From: Photobacterium iliopiscarium
GTDB lineage: Bacteria > Pseudomonadota > Gammaproteobacteria > Enterobacterales > Vibrionaceae
Length of the DNA stretch: 64,000 nucleotides
NCBI RefSeq assembly: GCF_003026395.1
Contig: NZ_PYOO01000001.1
Coordinates: forward strand, 620,001-684,000
Direction: 5' to 3'
How positions within the stretch are numbered: the first letter of the stretch is position 1; every line of letters begins with the position of its first letter. Below, in pieces: positions 56,128 to 64,000 of the stretch. Below the pieces are notes generated by a model. It searched no databases and was not told the DNA's origin. It worked only from the letters and a program-made list of their open reading frames with translations. The translations under genes and the position numbers were made by a program.

Positions 56128-56406
56128 ATGTTAAAGCAAAGCATGAAAATAAAAATGATCAGTATTGGCGTTGGCATCTTGATTTTACCATGGCTACCGT
56201 TACTTATTAGTCAATATTCATTTATTGATGCAATAAAGGATGTTGTCGGTGGTATTGCGTTTACATTAGGGTGGGGGCTGGGTGTGCCTACTGGTATCAG
56301 TTATGGAATAGCGGTTATTATTTTATTATTGCCAATGATTGCTGTTTATTACGGTATGAAACGCATATTAACCACAATAATGACCAATGAATCAGAACCG
56401 AGATAA
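56128..56406 (+). CDS. Small two-helix membrane protein
   Basis: A protein of 92 residues from ATG 56128, with two hydrophobic segments (about residues 10-30 and 45-80). No family recognised. The start is uncertain: GTG 56104 or ATG 56143 are alternatives and none has a good ribosome site. An AACAAGAAGATCA/TGATCTTCTTGTT stem follows at 56411-56441. Confidence 0.5.
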   Translation: MLKQSMKIKMISIGVGILILPWLPLLISQYSFIDAIKDVVGGIAFTLGWGLGVPTGISYGIAVIILLLPMIAVYYGMKRILTTIMTNESEPR

Positions 56407-56410
56407 AAAA

Positions 56411-56441
56411 AACAAGAAGATCAATGTGTGATCTTCTTGTT
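56411..56441. terminator. Perfect stem after the small membrane protein gene
   Basis: AACAAGAAGATCA (56411-56423) and TGATCTTCTTGTT (56429-56441) form a perfect 13-bp stem with a 5-nt loop, between convergent genes. The T-run on the plus side is short. Confidence 0.75.
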
Positions 56442-56484
56442 AATATAAACGATTAATTTTCGTTAATTACAATAATTACAAAAA

Positions 56485-57966
56485 TCATGCACCTTCGAAA
56501 TGATAAGTCATATCAGTGGTATATGTCATTTTTGTAAATAAAGTATTGGTCAATTGTTCGGTTAAAGCGAGTGCGTCAGCGACCGTGGTTTTCTCAAAAT
56601 CATTGATTAATGCTTGCGCTTTTTTAGGCTGGCGTTTGTACATTTTAAGGTAATTTTGTTCAAGTTCACGCTGTTTTGATGCGGTTTTTACTTCAAACTT
56701 ATGGTAAGCCGTTTGCACAATTGGAGAGAACACTTTCCAGTTGGTCATCGCAAGTGTTTGTAGTTTACGGAAAGCCCAGTTAGCAGAGGCACTGTCAGCA
56801 TTATTAGTACCAATCGTTAATGCATGTGGTACTTCAGTCATACCTTGGTAATAAGGTAAGTAAACGCCAAGTGCACTCATGCCATATGAGATGTATTCAA
56901 CATCACCAATAGCGGTTGGTAAATTAGGGCGTACTTGTAACACGTGTGATTCTTGAGTACGGAATACAGAAATAGGGCGGTAAGCTTCTTTAGGGTTTTG
57001 TGTTGCGTAAGGGTCGTGTGATGTACCCTGGTAATGATTACGCAAACCTTGTTCAACATCAGCAACGCTAAGTTTTCTGGTTGGTTTTAAAAATACAGGG
57101 AAAGTTGTACCTTGATTAATCTTGGTCGTTAAACCTTGAGTGTACATATGTTGCAACGTCCACACGCGTGGATAGTTATAGGTTACATCGTTCGGTGTGT
57201 CTTGTGAGTAAGCGGCGTGGAAGTTGAAAGGTTTGCCTACTTCTGATTGGTATAAACCATGTTGTTCTGCAAAGCTCACTAATTCTGGCGATGCCATATA
57301 ATTAGGATTTTTCGGTAAATACGTACTTAAACGGCCTTGGTTGGCAGAAACAAAATATTGATCAGCAGGGATTTTTTCAGCCATCCATTGATGACCACTG
57401 CCTGTTTCTAAATACCAAATACCCGTATTATCAACAAACGCAACCCCAAAACCTTCTGCTGCCCCTTGAGTTTCAATGATTTTACCAAGTAACGCTACGC
57501 CTTCTTTTGCAGAGTGAATACGCGGTAAAATCACATTTTCAATGGCATCTTCACCAATCCCTGTTTTGGTTATATATGGGTCAGCTTTTAGTGCTTTAGC
57601 GCCATTATAAATGGTTTCTGTTGCTGAAAGCCCAACACCCGCAGAGTTAAAGCCGACTTCGCCCATGCTCTTATTATGGGTATCAAAATCTGACATTGAA
57701 GTGTATTGCAATGCGTTTTTAGCAGCAGGATAACTAAAGTTATTGGCATTACCATGGAAGTCAGCTTGTTGCATTTTTTCTGCTGGATGGAAAACAAAAT
57801 GCTTGGCATTAGTCGCTTGGTAATCTTCATTACGAGCAACAATGTAAGAACCGTCTGTTGTTGCTTGGTTACCGACTAGAATAGTTGTACAAGCACTTGC
57901 AGGAAGCGCGATGACAGCGGTTAATGCTGTGGTTATCGCTGATGCGAGAAAAGTTATTTTTTTCAT
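56485..57966 (-). CDS. C69-family (PipD-type) dipeptidase
   Basis: A 493-residue peptidase of the C69 family with an N-terminal-nucleophile fold. The signal peptide ends ALPASA and the next residue is Cys26 (CTTILVGNQATTDGS), which becomes the catalytic N-terminus after cleavage. NEDYQATNAKHF and GVGLSATETIYNG are conserved. It is exported and probably degrades dipeptides. It is divergent from the outer-membrane gene, with a CRP-like site between them. Confidence 0.9.
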   Translation of the reverse strand: MKKITFLASAITTALTAVIALPASACTTILVGNQATTDGSYIVARNEDYQATNAKHFVFHPAEKMQQADFHGNANNFSYPAAKNALQYTSMSDFDTHNKSMGEVGFNSAGVGLSATETIYNGAKALKADPYITKTGIGEDAIENVILPRIHSAKEGVALLGKIIETQGAAEGFGVAFVDNTGIWYLETGSGHQWMAEKIPADQYFVSANQGRLSTYLPKNPNYMASPELVSFAEQHGLYQSEVGKPFNFHAAYSQDTPNDVTYNYPRVWTLQHMYTQGLTTKINQGTTFPVFLKPTRKLSVADVEQGLRNHYQGTSHDPYATQNPKEAYRPISVFRTQESHVLQVRPNLPTAIGDVEYISYGMSALGVYLPYYQGMTEVPHALTIGTNNADSASANWAFRKLQTLAMTNWKVFSPIVQTAYHKFEVKTASKQRELEQNYLKMYKRQPKKAQALINDFEKTTVADALALTEQLTNTLFTKMTYTTDMTYHFEGA

Positions 57967-58023
57967 TGTTTAATTAATTGATTGGGTAGTTGATCTGTTA
58001 TACGGGGAATTTTGTGTTTGTTT

Positions 58024-58039
58024 TGTGAGGAATGTCACC
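58024..58039. promoter_or_regulatory. CRP-like site between the C69 and outer-membrane genes
   Basis: TGTGAGGAATGTCACC matches TGTGA-N6-TCACA at nine of ten positions. It lies 58 bases upstream of the C69 dipeptidase start, so it is more likely to serve that gene than the outer-membrane gene 200 bases away. Confidence 0.5.
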
Positions 58040-58241
58040 TTTAAATATCTCTAATAAGTATAATTATTTTTCAGTTTTATACGTTATTTCACTATTACAA
58101 ATAAAAATTCGACATTATTTATCACGGCGACTGGTCATGTTATTTCTCGGGATTAAATCATTATTAAGGTATTATGCAATTTATATTAACTATCATTGAT
58201 ATAATGTCATTATTATAACAATAAGAGGACAAAGCTAAGTC

Positions 58242-58928
58242 ATGATCAATAAAACACTTATTATTAGTGCACTCACTTCGCTATTATTATCAACCTCAGC
58301 TCAAGCTGCTGAACCTTTTGTATTACAACCTGTTACTGATAATAATACGACGACACCGTTAGTTAAATTTGATGATAGCACTCATTACTTTATTGGTTTA
58401 ACAGGCGGCAGCAGTAATATTAGTATGACGGCGGGTACTGTTAATGGTAATAACACGACGTTGATCAATCGTTTTTCATCACCGGATGCAGCGGGATTTG
58501 TCGGTGTTGATTTGGGTTTTTATACTGCTGGTGGATCTGGCCGTATTTATTACAGCTGGCAAAAAATGAGTGCTCAGTCTGATTTTGACGGTATTAAAGC
58601 GATTGAAACAGATGTGACATTACACCTACTCAATGCGGATTATATTTTCCGTGCGGGTCAAGCCATCAATCCTTTTATCGGCGCACACTTAGGGTATATG
58701 ACCGCAGATCTTAAAGGTCAAGATTATGGTTCGCATAGTCAATCTGGGCAAGTTCTTGGTGTTCAAGCGGGTGTCGCTTGGCGCATTTCAAATCATATAT
58801 CGGCAGAAATGGGCTTACGTGTTACTGCAACCCAAGGCGAAGATATTAAACCATGGTCGTCAAATAAAGTGGCTTCACAAATAAAGAGTGTCTCAACAGG
58901 ATACGCATCAGTGAATTACCGTTTTTAA
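58242..58928 (+). CDS. Outer-membrane beta-barrel protein
   Basis: A 228-residue protein with a signal peptide (about residues 1-22, ending AQA) and alternating beta-strand patterns (HYFIGLTGGSSNIS, FVGVDLGFYTAGGSGRIYYSW, INPFIGAHLGYM, STGYASVNYRF). It ends in Phe, as barrel proteins do. It looks like the OmpA/OmpW-like small porin superfamily. Function is unknown. Confidence 0.75.
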   Translation: MINKTLIISALTSLLLSTSAQAAEPFVLQPVTDNNTTTPLVKFDDSTHYFIGLTGGSSNISMTAGTVNGNNTTLINRFSSPDAAGFVGVDLGFYTAGGSGRIYYSWQKMSAQSDFDGIKAIETDVTLHLLNADYIFRAGQAINPFIGAHLGYMTADLKGQDYGSHSQSGQVLGVQAGVAWRISNHISAEMGLRVTATQGEDIKPWSSNKVASQIKSVSTGYASVNYRF

Positions 58929-59100
58929 GCGATAATTTCAATCGTGTACCTGCGTTGTTATCGCGGCAATGTCTTGGTGTCATCACGACACTGGATTATT
59001 TTATTAAAGGGTAAGAAAACTGAAGGTTTACTCGTCCGTTTAGCCGCGTATAATGCATTGCCCTAGTAAACGACAACCATTATCAATAAAGGACTTCACC

Positions 59101-59982
59101 TTGAAGCTATTCGTTAGAGACCTCACTGTAATTGACGCATCTTACTTGTGCCCACAACGGGGAATGGTGGGTGAAAGCTGGATCCTTGATGTGGTGATGT
59201 CGGGTGAGTTGAATGAAATGAGCATGGTGCTTGATTTCAGCCGTGTAAAAAAACAAATTAAACAACTTGTTGATCAATATGTTGATCACCGATTACTGAT
59301 CCCTGCAACATCTACGGCTATTCATACGGCAACAACTAAAACTGATTATATGACAGTTGATTTAATCAGTAATGTGCATGCGATTCATCTGCATAGCCCT
59401 GAGCAAGCTTTTTGCTTTATTGATACTGATGCGATCACTATTGAGAGTGTGACTCAATATTTACACAAATTATTGTTAGGCCATTTACCGAGTAATGTAC
59501 AAGGGTTAGAAATAACCTTGCGCCATGAAAAGATAGACGGTGCATTTTACCATTACAGCCACGGCTTGAAAAAACATGATGGTAACTGTCAACGTATTGC
59601 TCACGGTCACCGTTCACCAGTAGAGTTAGTGGTTAATGGTCAACGCAATGCTGATTTAGAGCAGCAATGGGCACAACGCTGGCACGATATTTATTTAGGC
59701 TCACAAGAAGATGTTATCAGTGTTAGTGAGTTAAATTTAAGTTCAGCCGCGGCTAATATTAATGACGAAACTCATTACGGTTTTCGTTATACCGCACCGC
59801 AAGGGGAATTTGAATTAGCGATTGCTAAATCGGCGACTGAAATTTTAGCCACGGACACCACGGTTGAATTACTGGCGAGCTATATTGCAGAGCAAGTTAA
59901 ACCACAATTAATCGCAACCGATCGGCTTGATGTTTTTGCTTACGAAGGTGTAGGTAAAGGTGCGATGGTAACGCTAGATTAA
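59101..59982 (+). CDS. Tandem 6-pyruvoyl-tetrahydropterin-synthase-like protein
   Basis: A 293-residue protein with two PTPS/QueD-like domains. The first begins KLFVRDLTVIDASYL, with FSRVKKQIKQLVDQYVDHRLLIP; the second has CQRIAHGHRSPVELVVNGQRN. Its metal-binding histidines can be guessed but not all aligned by eye. I chose TTG 59101 with AAAGGA seven bases upstream; an ATG at 59053 would add 16 residues. It has no queuosine or folate neighbours. Confidence 0.75.
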   Translation: MKLFVRDLTVIDASYLCPQRGMVGESWILDVVMSGELNEMSMVLDFSRVKKQIKQLVDQYVDHRLLIPATSTAIHTATTKTDYMTVDLISNVHAIHLHSPEQAFCFIDTDAITIESVTQYLHKLLLGHLPSNVQGLEITLRHEKIDGAFYHYSHGLKKHDGNCQRIAHGHRSPVELVVNGQRNADLEQQWAQRWHDIYLGSQEDVISVSELNLSSAAANINDETHYGFRYTAPQGEFELAIAKSATEILATDTTVELLASYIAEQVKPQLIATDRLDVFAYEGVGKGAMVTLD

Positions 59983-60024
59983 TCATCAATTGTTTGCTTT
60001 GTAATTGATTAAACGATAAAAAAT

Positions 60025-60074
60025 AAGCTCAATATGATATTTGTTGTTATAAAAATATCAGGTTGGGCTTTTTT
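60025..60074 (+). terminator. Terminator after the PTPS-like gene
   Basis: AAGCTCAA (60025-60032) pairs with TTGGGCTT (60063-60070, one G-U pair), with GATAT/ATATC as inner stem, followed by a T run. Confidence 0.65.
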
Positions 60075-60203
60075 ATGGTTAAAATTTCATCAAAAAGTCG
60101 TTAATAGTGAGAGCATTAGCACTAAATCAAGTTAATATCACTTAATCGTCTGTTATTTGTGCGTATTATTAATGATAAATGTCATAAATGAGAGGGATCG
60201 ATT

Positions 60204-62579
60204 ATGCCTTTAGCGCCTCTAAGCAGTGACAAGCTGTATCGTATTGCAGCCCTAAATGGATTGAGTGATGCGTGTAAGTCAACCAAACACCTTACACCAT
60301 TAGATGAAATAGTTGGCCAAGAACGCGCGCAACATGCGGTTGAATTCGCGATGTCGATAAAAGAAAAAGGCTATAACATTTATGCCATTGGTCGTAATGG
60401 TTTAGGTAAACGTACTATGGTCATGCGTTATCTAAATCGGCATGAGCCTAATGGTAATAGTCATGTATTGCATGATTGGTGTTATGTGTCGAACTTTGGC
60501 GATACGCGCTGTCCGAAAGTGTTAAAACTACCCGCAGGGGAAGGGTGTAGTTTTAAAAAAGACATTGAAAATTTAATGAAACGGTTAGTCAAAGCGTTTC
60601 CGCTAGCGTTTGATAATGAACTTTATTATTCACGGGCTGAAAAGTTAAAATCAGAATTAACCTCGAAACAAGAGACAACCCTAAAGTCATTAACGAAAAG
60701 TGCGGAAGAACGCGGTATTAGCGTTTCAATCACAACCCAAGGTGATTATCAGTTAGTGGCGATGAATGGCAAAGAACCACACAGTGAAGATAGTTTTGCA
60801 GCATTGTCAGTGGATGATCAACAGACATTTGAAAATACCATTAATGATTTAGAAGTTGAGTTGCGTGACATTGTGCGAAAGCTGACTGAATGGGAAGAAC
60901 AATATTCAGATAAGCAGCAAAAGCTTGATGAAAATATTGCAAAAGAAGTTGTGGGTCATTGCATTAAAGATCTTCAGCTTAAATATAAAAAAATTGCCGA
61001 TGTAAAAGCTTATTTAGCGGATATGTATGCAGATATTTTAGATAACATTGATATTTTCTTAGAAGAAAATGAAGAACAAGTGGCACTCGCCTATGCTTCA
61101 TTGGATAAAAAAATGCCGCGTCGTTATCAAGTTAACGTGTTGGTACATCAATCTGATATCTGTAAATTTCCTGTCGAAGTTGAAGAAAGCCCAAGTTATC
61201 ATTCCATCTTTGGTTATGTGGAGAATGCGACTTATAAAGGCACTGTTTTTACTGACTTTTCGTTAATTCGTGCGGGTAGTCTTCATCGTGCTAATGGTGG
61301 CGTGTTGATGATGGATGCGGTGAAAGTGCTTGAGCGTCCTTATGTTTGGGATGGCCTTAAACGTGCTTTACGCGCACAAAAGCTAAACTTAAGCTCACTT
61401 GAACGAGAAGTGACACTGTCTGGAACCATTTCATTAGAACCAGAAGCCATTCCGCTGAATGTGAAAATTATTTTGTTTGGTGATTATCAAACTTATCAAT
61501 TATTACAACATTATGATCCTGAGTTTAAAGAGCTATTTCGTGTAACGGCTGATTTTGAAGATGATATGCCGCGTAATGATGACTCAGAAGAGCATTATGC
61601 ACGTTTTATCGCCAGTATTGTTCATGATAACGATATGCTGCATTGTGATCGTAAGGCTATTGCGCGAATCATTGAATACAGTTCACGCCAAGCGGAAGAT
61701 CAAAATAAGTTATCGTTACATTCAGCGGATATTGCCAATTTATTGCGTGAAACGAATTACGTGGCGCGAGCATCAAATGCCACTATGATTCGCTGTAGTC
61801 ATGTTGAACAAGCGATGCTCAATCAAGAACTGCGGGTCAGTCGCTTAAAAGATCATGTGATGCAAAACTTCGTAACAGGCACTACCTTGTTAGATGTTCA
61901 CTCACATGCGGTGGGGCAAGTGAATGCGTTATCGGTGATTGCAACGTCTGACTATCAGTTTGGTGCACCGAGTCGTATTACCGCGACAACCGCTTATGGT
62001 AATGGTGAAGTGTTTGATATTGAACGTAGTGTTGAATTAGGCGGCAATATTCACTCAAAAGGAGTAATGATTTTATCGGCGTACTTAGCATCTGTGTTTG
62101 GTAAAACCGCTAAGATACCATTAACCACCCATCTGACCTTTGAGCAATCCTATGGTGGTGTCGATGGCGATAGCGCTTCTATGGCGGAAGTGTGTGCGAT
62201 TGTGTCTGCTTTTTCAGGGTTACCATTACGGCAAGATATCGCGATCACTGGCTCAATGAATCAGTTTGGTGAAGCTCAGCCAATCGGTGGTGTGAATCAG
62301 AAAATTGAAGGCTTTTTTGATGTGTGTGGCATCAAAGGTAGAACACCAGGACAAGGGGTTATGATCCCTGAGTCAAACGTGCACAATTTAATGTTACGAA
62401 AAGACATTGTTGAAGCGGTTGAAAAAGGTGAGTTTACCATTTGGGCGATTAGTCATGTATCACAAGCGATTGAAATATTTACGGGTAATGCGGTAGGGGT
62501 CGAAGCGGAACAAGGTTTTTATCCATCAAATACAGTTTTCGGTTTAGTACAAAGTAAGCTTAATGCACTGCGTCGGTAG
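60204..62579 (+). CDS. LonB-like ATP-dependent protease
   Basis: A 791-residue AAA+ protease of the Lon superfamily (YcbZ/LonC-like group). The Walker A region is GRNGLGKRT near residue 65, followed by a long helical insert (about residues 130-290). The C-terminal protease domain has Ser657 in DGDSASMAEV and Lys700 in GGVNQKIEGFF, the Lon Ser-Lys dyad. It lacks the N-terminal LON substrate domain. GAGGGA precedes the ATG. Confidence 0.88.
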   Translation: MPLAPLSSDKLYRIAALNGLSDACKSTKHLTPLDEIVGQERAQHAVEFAMSIKEKGYNIYAIGRNGLGKRTMVMRYLNRHEPNGNSHVLHDWCYVSNFGDTRCPKVLKLPAGEGCSFKKDIENLMKRLVKAFPLAFDNELYYSRAEKLKSELTSKQETTLKSLTKSAEERGISVSITTQGDYQLVAMNGKEPHSEDSFAALSVDDQQTFENTINDLEVELRDIVRKLTEWEEQYSDKQQKLDENIAKEVVGHCIKDLQLKYKKIADVKAYLADMYADILDNIDIFLEENEEQVALAYASLDKKMPRRYQVNVLVHQSDICKFPVEVEESPSYHSIFGYVENATYKGTVFTDFSLIRAGSLHRANGGVLMMDAVKVLERPYVWDGLKRALRAQKLNLSSLEREVTLSGTISLEPEAIPLNVKIILFGDYQTYQLLQHYDPEFKELFRVTADFEDDMPRNDDSEEHYARFIASIVHDNDMLHCDRKAIARIIEYSSRQAEDQNKLSLHSADIANLLRETNYVARASNATMIRCSHVEQAMLNQELRVSRLKDHVMQNFVTGTTLLDVHSHAVGQVNALSVIATSDYQFGAPSRITATTAYGNGEVFDIERSVELGGNIHSKGVMILSAYLASVFGKTAKIPLTTHLTFEQSYGGVDGDSASMAEVCAIVSAFSGLPLRQDIAITGSMNQFGEAQPIGGVNQKIEGFFDVCGIKGRTPGQGVMIPESNVHNLMLRKDIVEAVEKGEFTIWAISHVSQAIEIFTGNAVGVEAEQGFYPSNTVFGLVQSKLNALRR

Positions 62580-62632
62580 TGATTGATGTGAATGGGTATT
62601 AATAGCCGGACGCGTTGTTGAAGAGATTGAAT

Positions 62633-62660
62633 TAAAAGCTGACTTGTTAAACGTTGGCTT
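62633..62660 (+). terminator. Likely terminator after the LonB-like gene
   Basis: AAAGC-TGAC and GT-TGGCTTT form an imperfect stem followed by a run of Ts, within 80 bases after the stop. Confidence 0.5.
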
Positions 62661-62687
62661 TTTTTCTTTTTACTAAATAACAGATAT

Positions 62688-62717
62688 AAAAAATGCCGGC
62701 CTTAGCCAGCATTTTTT
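62688..62717 (-). terminator. Terminator of cold-shock gene 2
   Basis: AAATGCCGGC-CTTA-GCCAGCATTT with A and T runs, almost the same as the terminator of copy 1 (49773-49803). Confidence 0.8.
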
Positions 62718-62738
62718 TCATTTATCAATAAAGATAAA

Positions 62739-62951
62739 TTATAGAGCTACAACGTTTGCAGCTTGAAGACCTTTTTGGCCTTGCTCTACTTCAAAAGACA
62801 CTTTTTGGCCTTCAGCAAGAGTTTTGAAACCTTCAGAAGCGATAGCACGGAAGTGAACGAATACGTCAGCGCCGCCGTTGTCTTGAGTAATGAAACCAAA
62901 ACCTTTCTCTTCGTTAAACCATTTTACTAGACCAGTTGTTTGATTAGACAT
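62739..62951 (-). CDS. cspA: Cold-shock protein, CspA family (copy 2)
   Basis: A 70-residue cold-shock protein identical to copy 1 (49825-50037) except for Leu at the last position. Only about six silent base changes are visible across the gene. RNA-binding motifs are [12 protein letters not shown] and DVFVHF. The two genes are 12.9 kb apart on the same strand. Confidence 0.97.
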
Positions 62952-63150
62952 GTGATGTCCCTTATTAGTTGAGATTAATTAACCGCTAAAATGCGATGTG
63001 CTACGTGGTTAAATTATTAATGTTACTGCCAATACAAGGGAAACACAGAGATACAAAACGAAAACGTCACTGTAACTTTTAGTTTAACTTTTACTTGGTG
63101 TTGCATTTAATAACTCTTAAACAACAGAGCGAGACGGATAATAGCAGGTG
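62952..63150 (-). promoter_or_regulatory. Conserved 5' leader of cold-shock gene 2
   Basis: Matches the leader of copy 1 over about 200 bases, including TTAATTAACCGCTAAAATGC and TTGGTGTTGCATTTAATAAC, with a few indels. The ribosome site is AAGGGA in place of AAGGGG. To 63373 nothing else is recognisable. Confidence 0.7.
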
Positions 63151-63373
63151 TGTTGCTGATGTATACTTATTTTTCTGTTTTTTTGAAAAAACTTATAGGT
63201 TCCTGCCAAAAAGAAGCCTATTTGTTTTATTTATTAATGGATTTTGGGTGTTAGTTGTTTAGAACAAAGCTTAATATGGCATTATGATTTGGAGTATCCA
63301 TAATCGTTCGTGCTTATAGGATATACAAATAGTATATTAGTACTAGAAATGAACGAAAACAGGGGAAGCAATA

Positions 63374-63745
63374 ATGACTCATGAAACTAAAACAATGGAA
63401 GTGCCTGTTGCTATCGCTGAAAGAGTGCAAGCACTTATTGATGGGTTTAAAGCAAAAGAAATATTTAAGGCTGAGCGTAAGGCGGTAGTGAATAACTTCC
63501 TTGCGATGGATGGTCTTAGTTGCGAAATGGCTGTATATAGCTTACCGCAAACTGAATTGCTTGATACGCTTCGTTTTGTCTATGAATTGTCAGGTACAAA
63601 CAGCAAATTCATTACAAATATTCTGATCCAATCGCGAGAAAACCCTAAGAAAGTGTTGTCCGATGCTCAGAGAACTGCGGCTAAAAGCCTATTATTTAAT
63701 TTGATTAATGATCCATCTGTTGTTTCAGCGATGAAAGAAATTTAA
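63374..63745 (+). CDS. Small protein of unknown function
   Basis: A 123-residue protein with no signal peptide or membrane segment, predicted mainly helical, beginning MTHETKTMEVPVAIAERVQ. GGGGAAG precedes the ATG, so it is a real gene. No family recognised. An AACCTGCAT/ATGCGGGTT stem with flanking A and T runs follows at 63766-63824 and could end both this gene and the convergent one. Confidence 0.65.
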   Translation: MTHETKTMEVPVAIAERVQALIDGFKAKEIFKAERKAVVNNFLAMDGLSCEMAVYSLPQTELLDTLRFVYELSGTNSKFITNILIQSRENPKKVLSDAQRTAAKSLLFNLINDPSVVSAMKEI

Positions 63746-63765
63746 TCTTATTAATTGATAATAAA

Positions 63766-63824
63766 AAAACCTGCATTTACTCTCTATTTTGCAAATAAAT
63801 GGAGAATTAAGATGCGGGTTTTTA
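63766..63824. terminator. Stem between the 123-aa gene and hcr
   Basis: AACCTGCAT pairs with ATGCGGGTT (one G-U pair) across a long, partly paired loop, with A and T runs on the outside. It lies between convergent genes. Confidence 0.6.
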
Positions 63825-63849
63825 TTTAACATTCGCGCGCGGTCGATGA

Positions 63850-64000
63850 TTAAAAACTGACGTCGGTGTTATCGATCAATGTTGATGAGCAGGCAAGTAC
63901 ATAGCCTTGTTCAATCTCTGCTGCCGTTAAGGTCATGCTACTGCTTGAGTTGACACTGTTCGGTGTTACTTTACAACGGCAAGATCCACAGACACCGCTA
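63850..64000 (-). CDS. hcr: Hcr-type NADH oxidoreductase, C-terminal end only
   Basis: The last 50 codons of a gene that continues past the window edge. The stop TAA is at 63850-63852. The visible part, SGVCGSCRCKV and then SSSMTLTAAEIEQGYVLACSS, matches the C-terminal ferredoxin domain of Hcr, which passes electrons from NADH to the hybrid-cluster protein. Three of four iron-sulfur cysteines are seen; the first is outside. Other reductases with this domain are possible, so the symbol is likely but not proven. Confidence 0.7.
   Translation of the reverse strand, partial: SGVCGSCRCKVTPNSVNSSSSMTLTAAEIEQGYVLACSSTLIDNTDVSF

Noticed and set aside
1-64000. CRISPR array, tRNA or rRNA gene, prophage
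   Set aside because: No spaced direct repeats, no cloverleaf sequence and no phage structural gene was noticed by reading.

Overview
The window looks like a stretch of the second chromosome of a marine member of the Vibrionaceae, most likely a Photobacterium or close relative. This rests on low G+C, the protein relationships, and a set of genes (eptA-dgkA, speA-speB, a tal-tkt pair, an extra deoD, CspA-type cold-shock genes) that I remember as chromosome 2 genes in Vibrio. The sialic-acid regulator is also of the RpiR type used by Vibrio. I see no rRNA, tRNA, CRISPR array, prophage or complete insertion sequence.

Layout. 1-2071: end of a lipid A phosphoethanolamine transferase gene and dgkA. 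2184-5124: speB and speA, two steps from arginine to putrescine, with a possible leader peptide gene upstream of speA. 5903-6820: yedI-type membrane protein. 6913-20577: a large locus for sulfated glycosaminoglycan oligosaccharides, probably chondroitin type. It holds a KdgM porin, a Tat-exported sulfatase, the AgaR regulator, KbaZ, AgaS, a complete mannose-family PTS (IIB, IIC, IID, IIA), AgaA, KduI, KduD, a GH105 unsaturated glycuronidase and a CBM9-like secreted protein. The halves diverge from a control region with GAAAGA repeats and a CRP-like site. Disaccharides would cross the outer membrane, lose sulfate, enter through the PTS, be split by GH105 and feed both a GalNAc-6-P branch and an unsaturated uronate branch. 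No polysaccharide lyase, KDG kinase or KDPG aldolase is present here.

20840-23577: a FAD oxidoreductase and a DUF1275 membrane protein. 23655-30830: a sialic-acid locus (nanA, nanR, nanE, nanK, a sodium symporter, nanQ, nanM) with three copies of a palindromic operator. 30988-34120: housekeeping genes including ogt, an M14 peptidase and dps. 34620-40875: a three-subunit molybdenum hydroxylase (Tat-exported large subunit, 2Fe-2S subunit, triheme cytochrome c) with XdhC and MocA maturation factors. It has no FAD subunit, so electrons should go to the respiratory chain.

40976-49139: an aspartoacylase-like protein, an M23 endopeptidase, a small secreted protein, a stand-alone RibD-type deaminase, a histidine-rich protein, and tal-tkt. 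Two related 119-bp repeats lie in the long spacers. 49825-64000: two nearly identical cold-shock genes with conserved leaders and terminators, an orphan membrane protein, a zinc-ribbon transposase-like protein next to deoD, several small unknown genes, a C69 dipeptidase, an outer-membrane barrel protein, a pterin-synthase-like protein, a LonB-like protease, and the cut-off end of an Hcr-type reductase gene.
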